Shown: one piece after another, positions 1 through 5,082 of the stretch
Layout of the letters: the number at the start of each line of letters is the position of its first letter
Numbering within the stretch: position 1 is the stretch's first letter
Source: an uncultured bacterium
GTDB taxonomy: Bacteria > Desulfobacterota > Binatia > HRBIN30
Length of the DNA stretch: 5,082 nt
Direction: 5' to 3'
Assembly: GCA_937975525.1 (NCBI GenBank)
Contig: CALJUJ010000402.1
Location: forward strand, 1 to 5,082
Program-made: the position numbers and the translations under genes
The notes under the pieces: generated by a model
What the model was told of the DNA's origin: nothing
Seen by the model: the letters and a program-made list of their open reading frames with translations, nothing else
Databases searched by the model: none

Positions 1-202
1 GTTCGTGCAGGACGAGCGGGACCACCAGGCGCTGGTGCTTCGCTGCCACCTGTTCGAGCTCGACGCGTCCGGCGGCCGGCTCGTCGACGCGCCGCTGCCG
101 GCCGAGCGCGCGTTCTTCGACGGGCTGGCCGGCGCTGCGCACGGCTCGTGCTCCGGGGCCGCCGGGGCGCTAGCGTCGCGCGCATGGTGTTCGCGATCCT
201 GA
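1..202 (+). CDS. 3' end of an unrecognised gene (5' truncated by window edge)
   Basis: The frame beginning at base 2 is open from the window edge to a TGA at 200-202 and gives about 66 residues. It is chosen over the other two forward frames because almost every third base is G or C, the pattern of the clearly real neighbouring genes, and because its product has a normal residue mix (for example QALVLRCHLFELD, then PAERAFFDGLAG). The other frames give Arg/Ala- or Ser/Thr-rich shadow peptides. The last 20 or so residues (rich in Ala, Gly, Ser and Cys) look less convincing, so the true end might differ if a sequencing frameshift is present. The stop lies 19 bp inside the next gene, suggesting a shared transcript and coupled translation. 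I do not recognise the family and assign no function. Confidence 0.5.
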   Translation, partial: FVQDERDHQALVLRCHLFELDASGGRLVDAPLPAERAFFDGLAGAAHGSCSGAAGALASRAWCSRS

Positions 203-798
203 TGGCGGTCTGCGTCGCCGGCGCGCTCTGGTCGGGCCTCGGCGCGCCGGACACCGCGACGTGGGCGTTCGAGGTGCTGCCGCTCGGCGCGGTCGTGGTC
301 GTGTTCGCGATCCGCCGCCGGTGGTTCCGCTTCAGCGACCTGTCGTACGCGCTGTTGACCTGGTTCTTCCTGATCCAGTGCCTCGGCGGCCGCTACACGT
401 TCGCCGAGGTGCCGTTCCCTCGGGCGGTGATCGACGCGCTCGGGCTCGAACGCAACCCCGTCGATCGCATCGGCCACTTCTTCCAGGGCTTCGTGCCGGC
501 GGTGCTCTTGCGCGAATGGCTGATGCGCCGGCGGGGGCTGCCGCGCGGCGGGACCGTGTTCTGGCTGGTGACCGGCTGCTGCCTCGGCTTCAGCGCCGCG
601 TACGAACTGCTCGAGATGGGGGTCGTGCTGCTCGTCTATCCCGAGGCCGGACCCGAATGGCTCGGCCACCAGGGCGATCCGTGGGACGCGCAGTGGGACA
701 TGACGATGGCTCTGTCCGGCGCGGTGCTGGCGCAGCTCCTGCTCGGCCGGCTGCACGACCGCGACATGGCGCGCGCCGAGGCGGCGGGTCGAGATTGA
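184..798 (+). CDS. yjdF: YjdF/DUF2238-family inner-membrane protein
   Basis: A 204-residue multi-pass membrane protein matching the DUF2238 family, whose Escherichia coli member is YjdF; the molecular function of the family is not established. Family hallmarks visible in order are GGRYTFAEVPF at residues 68-78, RNPVDRIGHFFQGFVPA at 90-106, the YELLE motif at 140-144 inside a membrane segment, GHQGDPWDAQWDM at 161-173, and the C-terminal HDRD at 191-194. Hydrophobic segments lie near residues 2-20, 29-43, 53-67, 123-142 and 174-189. The length is typical of the family and the gene looks intact. ATG 184 is preferred over the in-frame GTG at 148 because the first membrane helix starts directly after it and the added residues would be Arg-rich. 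No clear ribosome-binding site is visible. Codons are about 97% G/C-ending over the first 100. The symbol is transferred by family similarity only. Confidence 0.9.
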   Translation: MVFAILMAVCVAGALWSGLGAPDTATWAFEVLPLGAVVVVFAIRRRWFRFSDLSYALLTWFFLIQCLGGRYTFAEVPFPRAVIDALGLERNPVDRIGHFFQGFVPAVLLREWLMRRRGLPRGGTVFWLVTGCCLGFSAAYELLEMGVVLLVYPEAGPEWLGHQGDPWDAQWDMTMALSGAVLAQLLLGRLHDRDMARAEAAGRD

Positions 799-983
799 CG
801 GATCGTCGCGGTCGCGAGGGCAGTGCCTAGTCAGCGCTCGGGAGGGTCGGCGCTCGGCCGTACGGGATGCCGGGCGCAGAACGCAGCTCGGGCCGGGGTC
901 CCGGCGCGGATTGGGCTCGCCGAAGCGTTGAAGCGCGGGCGCAGTCGCTGGCCGCGCCGATCTTCCATTCGACGACCAACAGC
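799..983. other. 185-bp intergenic region upstream of the SUMF1-TPR gene
   Basis: This gap separates the DUF2238 gene from the signal-peptide start at 984. It contains the 8-mer GCGCTCGG twice in direct orientation (834-841 and 850-857), the palindrome CCGTACGG at 858-865, and a short possible hairpin GCCGG/CCGGC at 892-896 and 901-905 with a GGTC loop. None is followed by a T-run. I see no convincing -35/-10 pair. An in-frame ATG at 867 would extend the next gene through this gap by 39 residues, but that peptide looks like noncoding translation. A promoter for the next two genes probably lies here, though I cannot place it. Confidence 0.4.
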
Positions 984-2717
984 ATGAAGCTCGTACTCGC
1001 GATGCTCCTTGCCTCTCTCGTGGCGGCTCGAAACCTCCACGGACAGCAGTTCCAGGATCTGTTGACACGCGGACAGACCGCCCTGCGTGCAGGCGATGCC
1101 GCCATGGCCTTGTCCTCCGCGGATTCGGCGATCGAAGCGGAGTCGGAGCGATGGGAGGGGCACTACCTGCGCGGATTGGCTCTCCTGCAGTTGGGACGAC
1201 TCGAGGACGGTCGCGTGAGCGCTGTCCAGGCCATGCTGTGTGCCCCGGCCGACAAGGCTGGCGATGTCGAGCGCCTTCTCACGGTCATCGATGCCCGCCG
1301 GGCCGAAGCTTCGTCGGTCGGCGTCGATCCCCAGGAGCTGGCGCGGATCGAAGTGGAGACAGCGTTGGCCGAACTGCGCACGGCGACGGAGAAGACCGCG
1401 GACGAGCGGCCCGATGTGTACCGTTCCGTCCTCCAGCGGACCGACCGGGTGCTTTCCCTGACGAAGGACTCCGTGCTGACCTGGCAGGTGCGGGCGGTCG
1501 CGGCCCTGGAGCTGGACCTCGTGAGAGAGGCTCGCCGCGCCAGCGCGAACCTGTTGCGGCTCGGAGCCGCCGGCTCGGCGGACCCGGCGATCAAGGGGCT
1601 GCTGGTCCGGCTGAATCAAAAGGGCTACCTCGTCACCGAGGAGGCCGCTTTACGTGACGCAAGCGCCAAGCTCGACGCGTTCGCCGATGCCGTGAAGTCC
1701 GGGAAGCTGGTCCTCGCCGAGCAATTGCTCGACCAGGCCGATGATGCCATGCCCGGAACGCCGGGCGCGGGAGCCGGTCGTGCGCGACTTCAGCTCGCCA
1801 GGGGGGACGCTGCTGGCGCTCTGCGGCGACTCTCCGAACTCGGACCCTCAGGTTTCCCGAAGAACCTGCACGAATGGCAAAACGCCGAACAACTGCTGCT
1901 GCAGGACCGCGACACCAACCTGCTCCGCCAACGGCTGTCGACGTCTGAATACCGCGAACTTGCGCAGGTGCGCCGGATGCGGGAGCCGATCGAAGGCTAT
2001 CGGGCGACCGACAATGCGCACGTGTTCCCCGACTCCATGCTCCCCAGGCGCGTGAAGCACGTTGCGACGGGGATCGTCCTGGTCCTGGTCGGTCCCGGTC
2101 GCTTCACCATGGGGTCAGCCGCGACCGAGCGCGGCCGCGACGAGGACGAACAGCAGAACGAGATCGCGGTTCCGCGCCCGTTCTACCTGGGCATCAAGGA
2201 AGTCACGCAGAAGGAATGGCGCACCATCATGCCGCTACCCGATCAGCCGTTCCCTGGGAACGATTACCCAGTCACGATGGTGTCGTGGCAGGACTGCGGC
2301 GAGTTCGTGCGCAAGATCGGGGCCCGTCTCCCTACCGAAGCCGAGTGGGAGTATGCGTGCCGTGCGGGGACGGACACTCCCTTCTCGTACGGGACCGAAC
2401 CGGATCGCCGATACATGGTATGGGCCTCGCTCGAAGTCCAGGGCCCGAGCAAGGTCGGCAGCAAGCAGCCGAACCAGTGGGACTTCTACGACATGCATGG
2501 CAACGTGCTCGAATGGTGTGACGACATCGCGCTTCCGTACGGGTCCAACGCCACGCCTGCGGGCCATTCAGGAGCGAGGGTCGTCCGGGGTGGTAGCTGG
2601 GCGAGCCAGGCTGCGCATTGTCGGTCGGCGGATCGCGGCAGTCTCGGCGAGAAGAACAAGAGCCCTGTGGTTGGCCTACGCGTGGTCGTCGACGTGCCTT
2701 TGGAACTCGGTTTCTGA
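984..2717 (+). CDS. Exported TPR-like protein with C-terminal SUMF1 (FGE-sulfatase, C-type-lectin-fold) domain
   Basis: A 577-residue protein. Residues 1-20 form a Sec-type signal peptide (Lys2, hydrophobic core 3-15, likely cleavage after LHG at 18-20), so it probably acts in the periplasm or envelope. Residues 24-90 hold two TPR-like helix pairs; further helical repeats are likely at 167-200, 227-256 and 266-288. From about 363 to 577 runs an FGE-sulfatase (SUMF1) domain: VGPGRFTMGS at 369-378, YLGIKEVTQKEW at 401-412, PVTMVSW at 429-435, RLPTEAEWEYACRAGT at 448-463, FYDMHGNVLEWC at 501-512, RVVRGGSW at 532-539 and RSADR at 547-551, ending in GLR at 564-566. In true formylglycine-generating enzymes the last region carries two catalytic cysteines; here Ser548 and Ala543/Ala544 occupy those places, with only an off-register Cys546. 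A binding or structural role is therefore likelier than sulfatase activation. The ATG at 984 is chosen for the signal peptide. No Shine-Dalgarno sequence is visible. G/C-ending codon use (about 75%) is well below the neighbours. Confidence 0.88.
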   Translation: MKLVLAMLLASLVAARNLHGQQFQDLLTRGQTALRAGDAAMALSSADSAIEAESERWEGHYLRGLALLQLGRLEDGRVSAVQAMLCAPADKAGDVERLLTVIDARRAEASSVGVDPQELARIEVETALAELRTATEKTADERPDVYRSVLQRTDRVLSLTKDSVLTWQVRAVAALELDLVREARRASANLLRLGAAGSADPAIKGLLVRLNQKGYLVTEEAALRDASAKLDAFADAVKSGKLVLAEQLLDQADDAMPGTPGAGAGRARLQLARGDAAGALRRLSELGPSGFPKNLHEWQNAEQLLLQDRDTNLLRQRLSTSEYRELAQVRRMREPIEGYRATDNAHVFPDSMLPRRVKHVATGIVLVLVGPGRFTMGSAATERGRDEDEQQNEIAVPRPFYLGIKEVTQKEWRTIMPLPDQPFPGNDYPVTMVSWQDCGEFVRKIGARLPTEAEWEYACRAGTDTPFSYGTEPDRRYMVWASLEVQGPSKVGSKQPNQWDFYDMHGNVLEWCDDIALPYGSNATPAGHSGARVVRGGSWASQAAHCRSADRGSLGEKNKSPVVGLRVVVDVPLELGF

Positions 2718-2784
2718 GGGCTCGTTCCTGTCCGACTCGTGACCCGGTCGAACTCACGTATCTGATCAAAGTCGAAGCAGCAGC
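2718..2784. other. 67-bp spacer between SUMF1-TPR and lipoprotein genes
   Basis: Short same-strand gap with no terminator-like hairpin and no T-run, so the two flanking genes could be co-transcribed. No clear Shine-Dalgarno sequence precedes the ATG at 2785; the nearest purine-rich stretch (AAAGTCGAAG, 2768-2777) is a poor match. The bases directly before both starts of this pair are CAGC. Confidence 0.4.
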
Positions 2785-3306
2785 ATGGCGCCAAAGCTCG
2801 GACTCTTCCCTTCGGCCGTGGCACTGACGTTGACGATCGGCGTCATGTCTTCGTGTTCGGTGAGCAAGATGAAGCCATGCTATGGCTACAGTGGCGTGAA
2901 CATGGTCCTCTTCGACGGGTTGTTGGAGCCGCTGGCCTGCCCGATACTCTTCGCGTTTTCGCCGTTCATGTATTTCCTCGATGACTCATTCGCCAAGGTG
3001 TGTGATGACACCGTCATGGGTCCTCTCGGGCTTCTCTGCGCGACCGTCCCCGGGATTTCCGCGGAAGGCGAATGGGACTTCGAGAAGATGAACCGCGAGC
3101 GCGAGGCGGCGGAACGTGCGGTGCAAAGGAGGAATGAGCTCATCGCCGAAGAGGCGCGTCGCGAGGCCGAGAAGGAGGAGCAGCGCCGCAAGGAACGGGA
3201 AGAGCAGGAACGACTCGCTCGCGAAGAAGCGGAGCGGGCGAAACGGGTCCGGCTCGCCGAGATGCGCAGCGCTGCCGATGCTCTCTCCAGACCGATCCGC
3301 AGGTAG
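2785..3306 (+). CDS. Putative lipoprotein with short Cys-containing core and long charged C-terminal helix
   Basis: A 173-residue protein. Lys4 and a hydrophobic stretch at 7-21 are followed by MSSC at 21-24, a slightly imperfect lipobox, so Cys24 is the likely lipidated residue and the protein is probably membrane-anchored. The core (about 32-92) has four further cysteines (32, 52, 73, 85), several hydrophobic patches and the sequence DDSFAKVCDDTVMGPLGLL at 66-84. That order (aromatic/Gly start, then D-x-S-F, then DT-x-x-x-P) recalls small YceK/DUF1375-type lipoproteins, but this is pattern memory and uncertain. Residues 96-161 are almost entirely Glu, Arg, Lys, Ala and Gln, a strong prediction of a coiled coil or single stable alpha helix, perhaps a spacer reaching across the periplasm. 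It follows the SUMF1-TPR gene by 67 bp and shares its lower G/C-ending codon use, so the two probably form one unit. Function unknown. Confidence 0.75.
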   Translation: MAPKLGLFPSAVALTLTIGVMSSCSVSKMKPCYGYSGVNMVLFDGLLEPLACPILFAFSPFMYFLDDSFAKVCDDTVMGPLGLLCATVPGISAEGEWDFEKMNREREAAERAVQRRNELIAEEARREAEKEEQRRKEREEQERLAREEAERAKRVRLAEMRSAADALSRPIRR

Positions 3307-3315
3307 CGGCACTTC

Positions 3316-3339
3316 CAGTCGTCGCTCGAGAGCTGACTG
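3316..3339 (+). terminator. Weak candidate terminator hairpin after the lipoprotein gene
   Basis: Nine bases after the lipoprotein stop codon, CAGTC (3316-3320) can pair with GACTG (3335-3339), and inside it GCT (3324-3326) with AGC (3331-3333) around a CGAG loop. The two stems are separated by an uneven bulge (3 bases against 1) and no T-run follows. The position between convergent genes suits a terminator, but the structure is weak. Confidence 0.22.
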
Positions 3340-3405
3340 CGCCGTCGCTGCATCTGCCCGATGAGGGCGCCGGCCCGCGGCTGGGCTCACGGACCGAGCG
3401 CGCGC

Positions 3406-4008
3406 TCAGAAGCGGTCGTGGATCACGACCTCTTCGAACGGCAGCTGGCCCGGCTTCGGCCACGGGTCCTTGATGCCCTTGCCGATCGCGACCATCGGAC
3501 CGATCACGTGGTCCTTCGGCAGGCGGATCAGCTCGGCGACCTTCGCGTGGTCGAAGCCGATCATCGGGCACGACTGGTAGCCCTTGGCGGTCGCCGCGAG
3601 CATCAGCGTCTGCATCGCGATGCCGATCGAACGCATCGCCTCGTCGCGCTGCAGCTGCTCCTTGCCCTCGTGGAACGGGCCCATCCAGTCGACGAGCATC
3701 GTCGCGACCTCCTCGGGCGCGTTGCGCCAGTAGCGCTGCGGCTCCTTCTTCCACGCCTTGGCGTCGGCGGTCATGACGACCAGGAGCGACGCGTCGGTCA
3801 TCTGCGCCTGGTCGTTGCCGTGCTTGCGGATCTGCTTGCGCAGCTCGGGGTCCTTCACGACGACGAAGCGCCAGTGCTGGATGTTGAAGCTGGTCGGGGA
3901 CTGCATCGCGGCCTCGAGCAGCTCCCGGACCTCGGCGTCGGTGAGCCGGTGCTTCGGGTCGTAGTGCTTGACGGCGCGGCGCTTCTGGATCGCTTCGAAG
4001 GTGTCCAT
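3406..4008 (-). CDS. Nitroreductase-family FMN oxidoreductase
   Basis: A 200-residue cytoplasmic flavoprotein of the nitroreductase superfamily, which uses FMN and NAD(P)H to reduce nitroaromatics, quinones or related acceptors; the physiological substrate cannot be read from sequence. Hallmarks are the N-terminal basic FMN-phosphate motif KRRAVKHYD at residues 9-17, PTSFNIQHWRFVVV at 38-51 (FMN contact and dimer region), the SIGIAMQTLMLAATAKGYQSCPM stretch (127-149) where the helix and the following Gly-Tyr segment help build the flavin site, and IGKGIKD at 175-181 followed by the short C-terminal tail. Length is standard and no key segment is missing. ATG 4008 places the RR motif at its usual distance from the start. 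No Shine-Dalgarno sequence is seen: the leader is C-rich on the coding strand. Codons are about 98% G/C-ending over the first 50. It lies downstream of, and on the same strand as, the two membrane genes, but after a 120-bp gap. Confidence 0.93.
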   Translation of the reverse strand: MDTFEAIQKRRAVKHYDPKHRLTDAEVRELLEAAMQSPTSFNIQHWRFVVVKDPELRKQIRKHGNDQAQMTDASLLVVMTADAKAWKKEPQRYWRNAPEEVATMLVDWMGPFHEGKEQLQRDEAMRSIGIAMQTLMLAATAKGYQSCPMIGFDHAKVAELIRLPKDHVIGPMVAIGKGIKDPWPKPGQLPFEEVVIHDRF

Positions 4009-4013
4009 GGGGT

Positions 4014-4032
4014 GGAGCGTGGGGGAGCGTGG
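4014..4032. repeat. Two 9-bp direct repeats with 10-bp period in nitroreductase leader
   Basis: GGAGCGTGG at 4014-4022 is repeated exactly at 4024-4032, six bases upstream of the nitroreductase start codon on the minus strand. The 10-bp period would put both copies on the same face of the helix, which suits a regulator binding pair, but a short repeat in such G-rich DNA may also be chance. Confidence 0.4.
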
Positions 4033-4092
4033 TGGAGGAGAACGGACAGACGAGGGCGGCGGTGGGGGGCGGACGCGTCGGCCGTGGCGGAA

Positions 4093-4112
4093 CCGAGCGC
4101 TGTCGCGCTCGG
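4093..4112 (-). terminator. Perfect 8-bp GC hairpin, candidate terminator for the leftward membrane-protein pair
   Basis: CCGAGCGC (4093-4100) and GCGCTCGG (4105-4112) are perfect inverted repeats around a 4-base loop. The hairpin begins 16 bases after the stop codon of the minus-strand gene ending at 4129. Read leftward, it is followed by TTCC rather than a true T-run, so it would be a GC-rich, weakly intrinsic terminator or an mRNA 3'-end stabiliser. It could also act as a partial terminator or attenuator before the nitroreductase gene. Confidence 0.45.
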
Positions 4113-4128
4113 ACCGGGCCGCGGCGGA

Positions 4129-4602
4129 TCAGGCCGCGAACACCGTGCGGCCTCCGTGGCGACGCACGGTCTCGGCTGCGAGCGCTCGGGACGCTTCGTC
4201 GACCGCGACCGACAGCAGCACGTCGCCCCGCGTGATCGCGCCCGAGGCCTCCGTGAGCGCCACGTCGAGCGGGCGCACCGGAGCGAGCACGACGGCCACG
4301 GCGCCGGCGAGCACGCCGAGCGACCCGAACGCCATCGTCAGCGGCAGGCCGGCCTCGCTGCCGCCCGTCATGAGGTCGAGGGCCACGCCGGCGCCGGTGC
4401 ACGCGGCGAAGGCGAGGAAGAAGCGCACGGCGACGCCGCGTTCGTCGGCGCCCTGCGCGGGGGTCCCGTCGAGGTCGATGCCGAGCTGCGGTTCGAGGCC
4501 GCCCTCGTGCAGGCGGGCCGCCGCGGGGGCGGCGCCGAGCGCGGCGCGCGCGCGCTCCGCGTCCTCGGTGCACGGGAACAGGGCCAGCAGCAAGCGTTTC
4601 AC
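4129..4602 (-). CDS. Small two-helix membrane protein, possibly related to DUF1269/general-stress-protein-17M type
   Basis: A 157-residue protein starting at GTG 4602. The start is set by a GTGA overlap with the stop of the upstream RDD gene and by GAAGG about eight bases upstream, the only good Shine-Dalgarno match in the window. The long in-frame extension further upstream is a shadow of the RDD gene. Residues 1-25 look like a strand plus helix (KRLLLALF, then a helix rich in Ala, Glu and Arg). Residues 61-78 and 86-108 are hydrophobic, Gly/Ala-rich membrane segments. Residues 109-157 return to a soluble strand-helix-strand pattern (GDVLLSVAVDEASRALAAETVRRHGG then RTVF). Two soluble halves split by a Gly-rich hydrophobic hairpin recall DUF1269/GS17M-type proteins, where the halves pair into a ferredoxin-like fold; this is inference from layout, not a motif match. 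Function unknown. Translational coupling suggests it works with the RDD protein. Confidence 0.75.
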   Translation of the reverse strand: MKRLLLALFPCTEDAERARAALGAAPAAARLHEGGLEPQLGIDLDGTPAQGADERGVAVRFFLAFAACTGAGVALDLMTGGSEAGLPLTMAFGSLGVLAGAVAVVLAPVRPLDVALTEASGAITRGDVLLSVAVDEASRALAAETVRRHGGRTVFAA

Positions 4603-5082
4603 GCGGGTCCCTTCGCCGCCGGGGCGGTGTGGATGCGCCCGCCGGCAGGAATGCGCACGACCCGGGTGCCGGCGAGCCGGTCGTAGGGCGTGCGGCCGCC
4701 GCCGAACAGCGTCGCGGCCCAGGCGAGCGCGAGGGCCATGGCCGCGATCGCGAGCGCGTACGACCAGGTCGGCGGTGCGCCGCCGGCGAGTTCGGCGGCG
4801 ACCATCCGGTGGGCCGCGGTGTGCCCGAGCTCCCACGGCAGCAGCTTGGCGACGGTGCGCACGACCGCGCTGCGCCGCTGCGCGCGGCCGCCGTCCAGGG
4901 TCGTGACCGCGAGACCGAGCGCGCGCTTGCCCGGCGTCGCGCCGCGCCGGCCGGACTCGAACGCGACGAAGTAGATCGCGAACGGCAGCGTCGTCTCGCA
5001 GAAGCCGAGCGCCTGCCCCGCCCACGCCGAGCGCGGCCACCACGGTTCGGCCGGCTGCGTCAGCACGATCGCGACGAACACG
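4599..5082 (-). CDS. RDD-family membrane protein (5' end beyond window)
   Basis: The C-terminal 160 or so residues of an RDD-domain membrane protein. Counting from the window edge, residues 31-41 are a membrane segment leading into FESGRRGATPGKRALGLAV at 41-59, the signature conserved loop of the family (PF06271). Then follow a basic stretch (AQRRSAVVRTVAKLLPWELGH, about 67-87), a hydrophobic helix at 108-126, and the closing DRLAGTRVV at 134-142 that holds the family's final Asp-Arg. The first family helix, which normally carries the initial Arg and Asp of the RDD name, is missing because the frame runs off the window; the GTG at 5079-5081 is unlikely to be the true start. RDD proteins are mostly uncharacterised membrane proteins; some have been linked to ion or solute transport. 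The stop overlaps the start of the next gene by four bases. Confidence 0.88.
   Translation of the reverse strand, partial: VFVAIVLTQPAEPWWPRSAWAGQALGFCETTLPFAIYFVAFESGRRGATPGKRALGLAVTTLDGGRAQRRSAVVRTVAKLLPWELGHTAAHRMVAAELAGGAPPTWSYALAIAAMALALAWAATLFGGGRTPYDRLAGTRVVRIPAGGRIHTAPAAKGPA

Larger units (their letters stand above)
4009..4128. other. 120-bp intergenic region upstream of the nitroreductase gene
   Basis: This gap separates the nitroreductase start from the stop of the two-helix membrane protein gene. Bases 4009-4070 are strikingly G-rich on the plus strand with very few C, so C-rich on the transcribed gene's coding strand. A 9-base direct repeat GGAGCGTGG occurs at 4014-4022 and 4024-4032, one helical turn apart. 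The far half holds a perfect hairpin (4093-4112). The promoter for the nitroreductase probably lies here, but no -35/-10 boxes are recognisable. Confidence 0.5.

Noticed and set aside
834..857. Direct repeat GCGCTCGG upstream of the SUMF1-TPR gene, also found in the 4093-4112 hairpin
   Set aside because: The 8-mer is made of common GC-rich words of this genome segment; three scattered copies do not support a shared site.
892..905. Short hairpin GCCGG/CCGGC as a terminator after the DUF2238 gene
   Set aside because: Only 5 bp, no T-run and nearly 100 bp from the stop; expected by chance in DNA this GC-rich.
831..1619. Minus-strand 262-residue open frame within the SUMF1-TPR gene
   Set aside because: Antisense to a gene with a signal peptide and recognisable repeats; the product has no recognisable domain.
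2590..2700. Possible variable region of a diversity-generating retroelement at the SUMF1 C-terminus
   Set aside because: Such retroelements often diversify this fold near the C-terminus, but the segment has only one AAC codon and no template repeat or reverse transcriptase is in the window.
3140..4573. A 477-residue minus-strand open frame across the nitroreductase and membrane-gene region
   Set aside because: Its product is dominated by Arg, Ala, Gly and Pro, and it overlaps the well-supported nitroreductase in another frame; it is a typical high-GC shadow.
3361..4686. A 441-residue plus-strand open frame antisense to the nitroreductase and membrane genes
   Set aside because: Rich in Arg, His, Gly and Ala with no family motif, and antisense to a clear nitroreductase; high GC leaves few stops in this frame.
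4129..5043. Reading the two-helix membrane protein as a 304-residue protein starting at 5043
   Set aside because: The first half is Arg/Ala-rich shadow sequence of the RDD gene; the GTGA overlap and Shine-Dalgarno support the start at 4602.

Overview
The window is a high-GC bacterial chromosomal segment with seven genes in a convergent layout. Four genes read rightward (positions 1-3306) and three leftward (3406-5082). Most starts lack a Shine-Dalgarno sequence. That, together with a secreted TPR protein carrying a C-terminal sulfatase-modifying-factor (SUMF1) domain, would fit Planctomycetota or another large-genome high-GC Gram-negative lineage. This taxonomic reading is weak inference; no ribosomal or other phylogenetic marker is present.

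Left part (1-798): the 3' end of an unrecognised gene overlaps by 19 bp the start of a small multi-pass inner-membrane protein of the YjdF/DUF2238 family. Middle (799-3306): a 185-bp gap is followed by a predicted exported protein of 577 residues (signal peptide, TPR-like helical region, SUMF1/C-type-lectin-fold domain). 67 bp further on lies a 173-residue putative lipoprotein with a short cysteine-containing core and a long, highly charged C-terminal helix. Right part (3406-5082, minus strand): an RDD-family membrane protein (5' end outside the window), translationally coupled through a GTGA overlap to a two-helix membrane protein, and then, after a 120-bp gap with a perfect 8-bp hairpin, a complete nitroreductase.

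The most notable signal is that the middle pair (984-3306) uses clearly fewer G/C-ending codons (about 75-78% in the first 100 codons of each) than the flanking genes (about 97-98% in sampled stretches). The pair therefore looks like a separate, possibly acquired, envelope-directed module set between housekeeping-type genes. The SUMF1 domain keeps the fold motifs but lacks the catalytic cysteine pair of true formylglycine-generating enzymes, so it is more likely a binding or structural domain. I see no CRISPR array, transposase, tRNA, rRNA or retroelement, and I cannot claim a fully formed new system; the SUMF1-TPR/lipoprotein pair is the best candidate for one.
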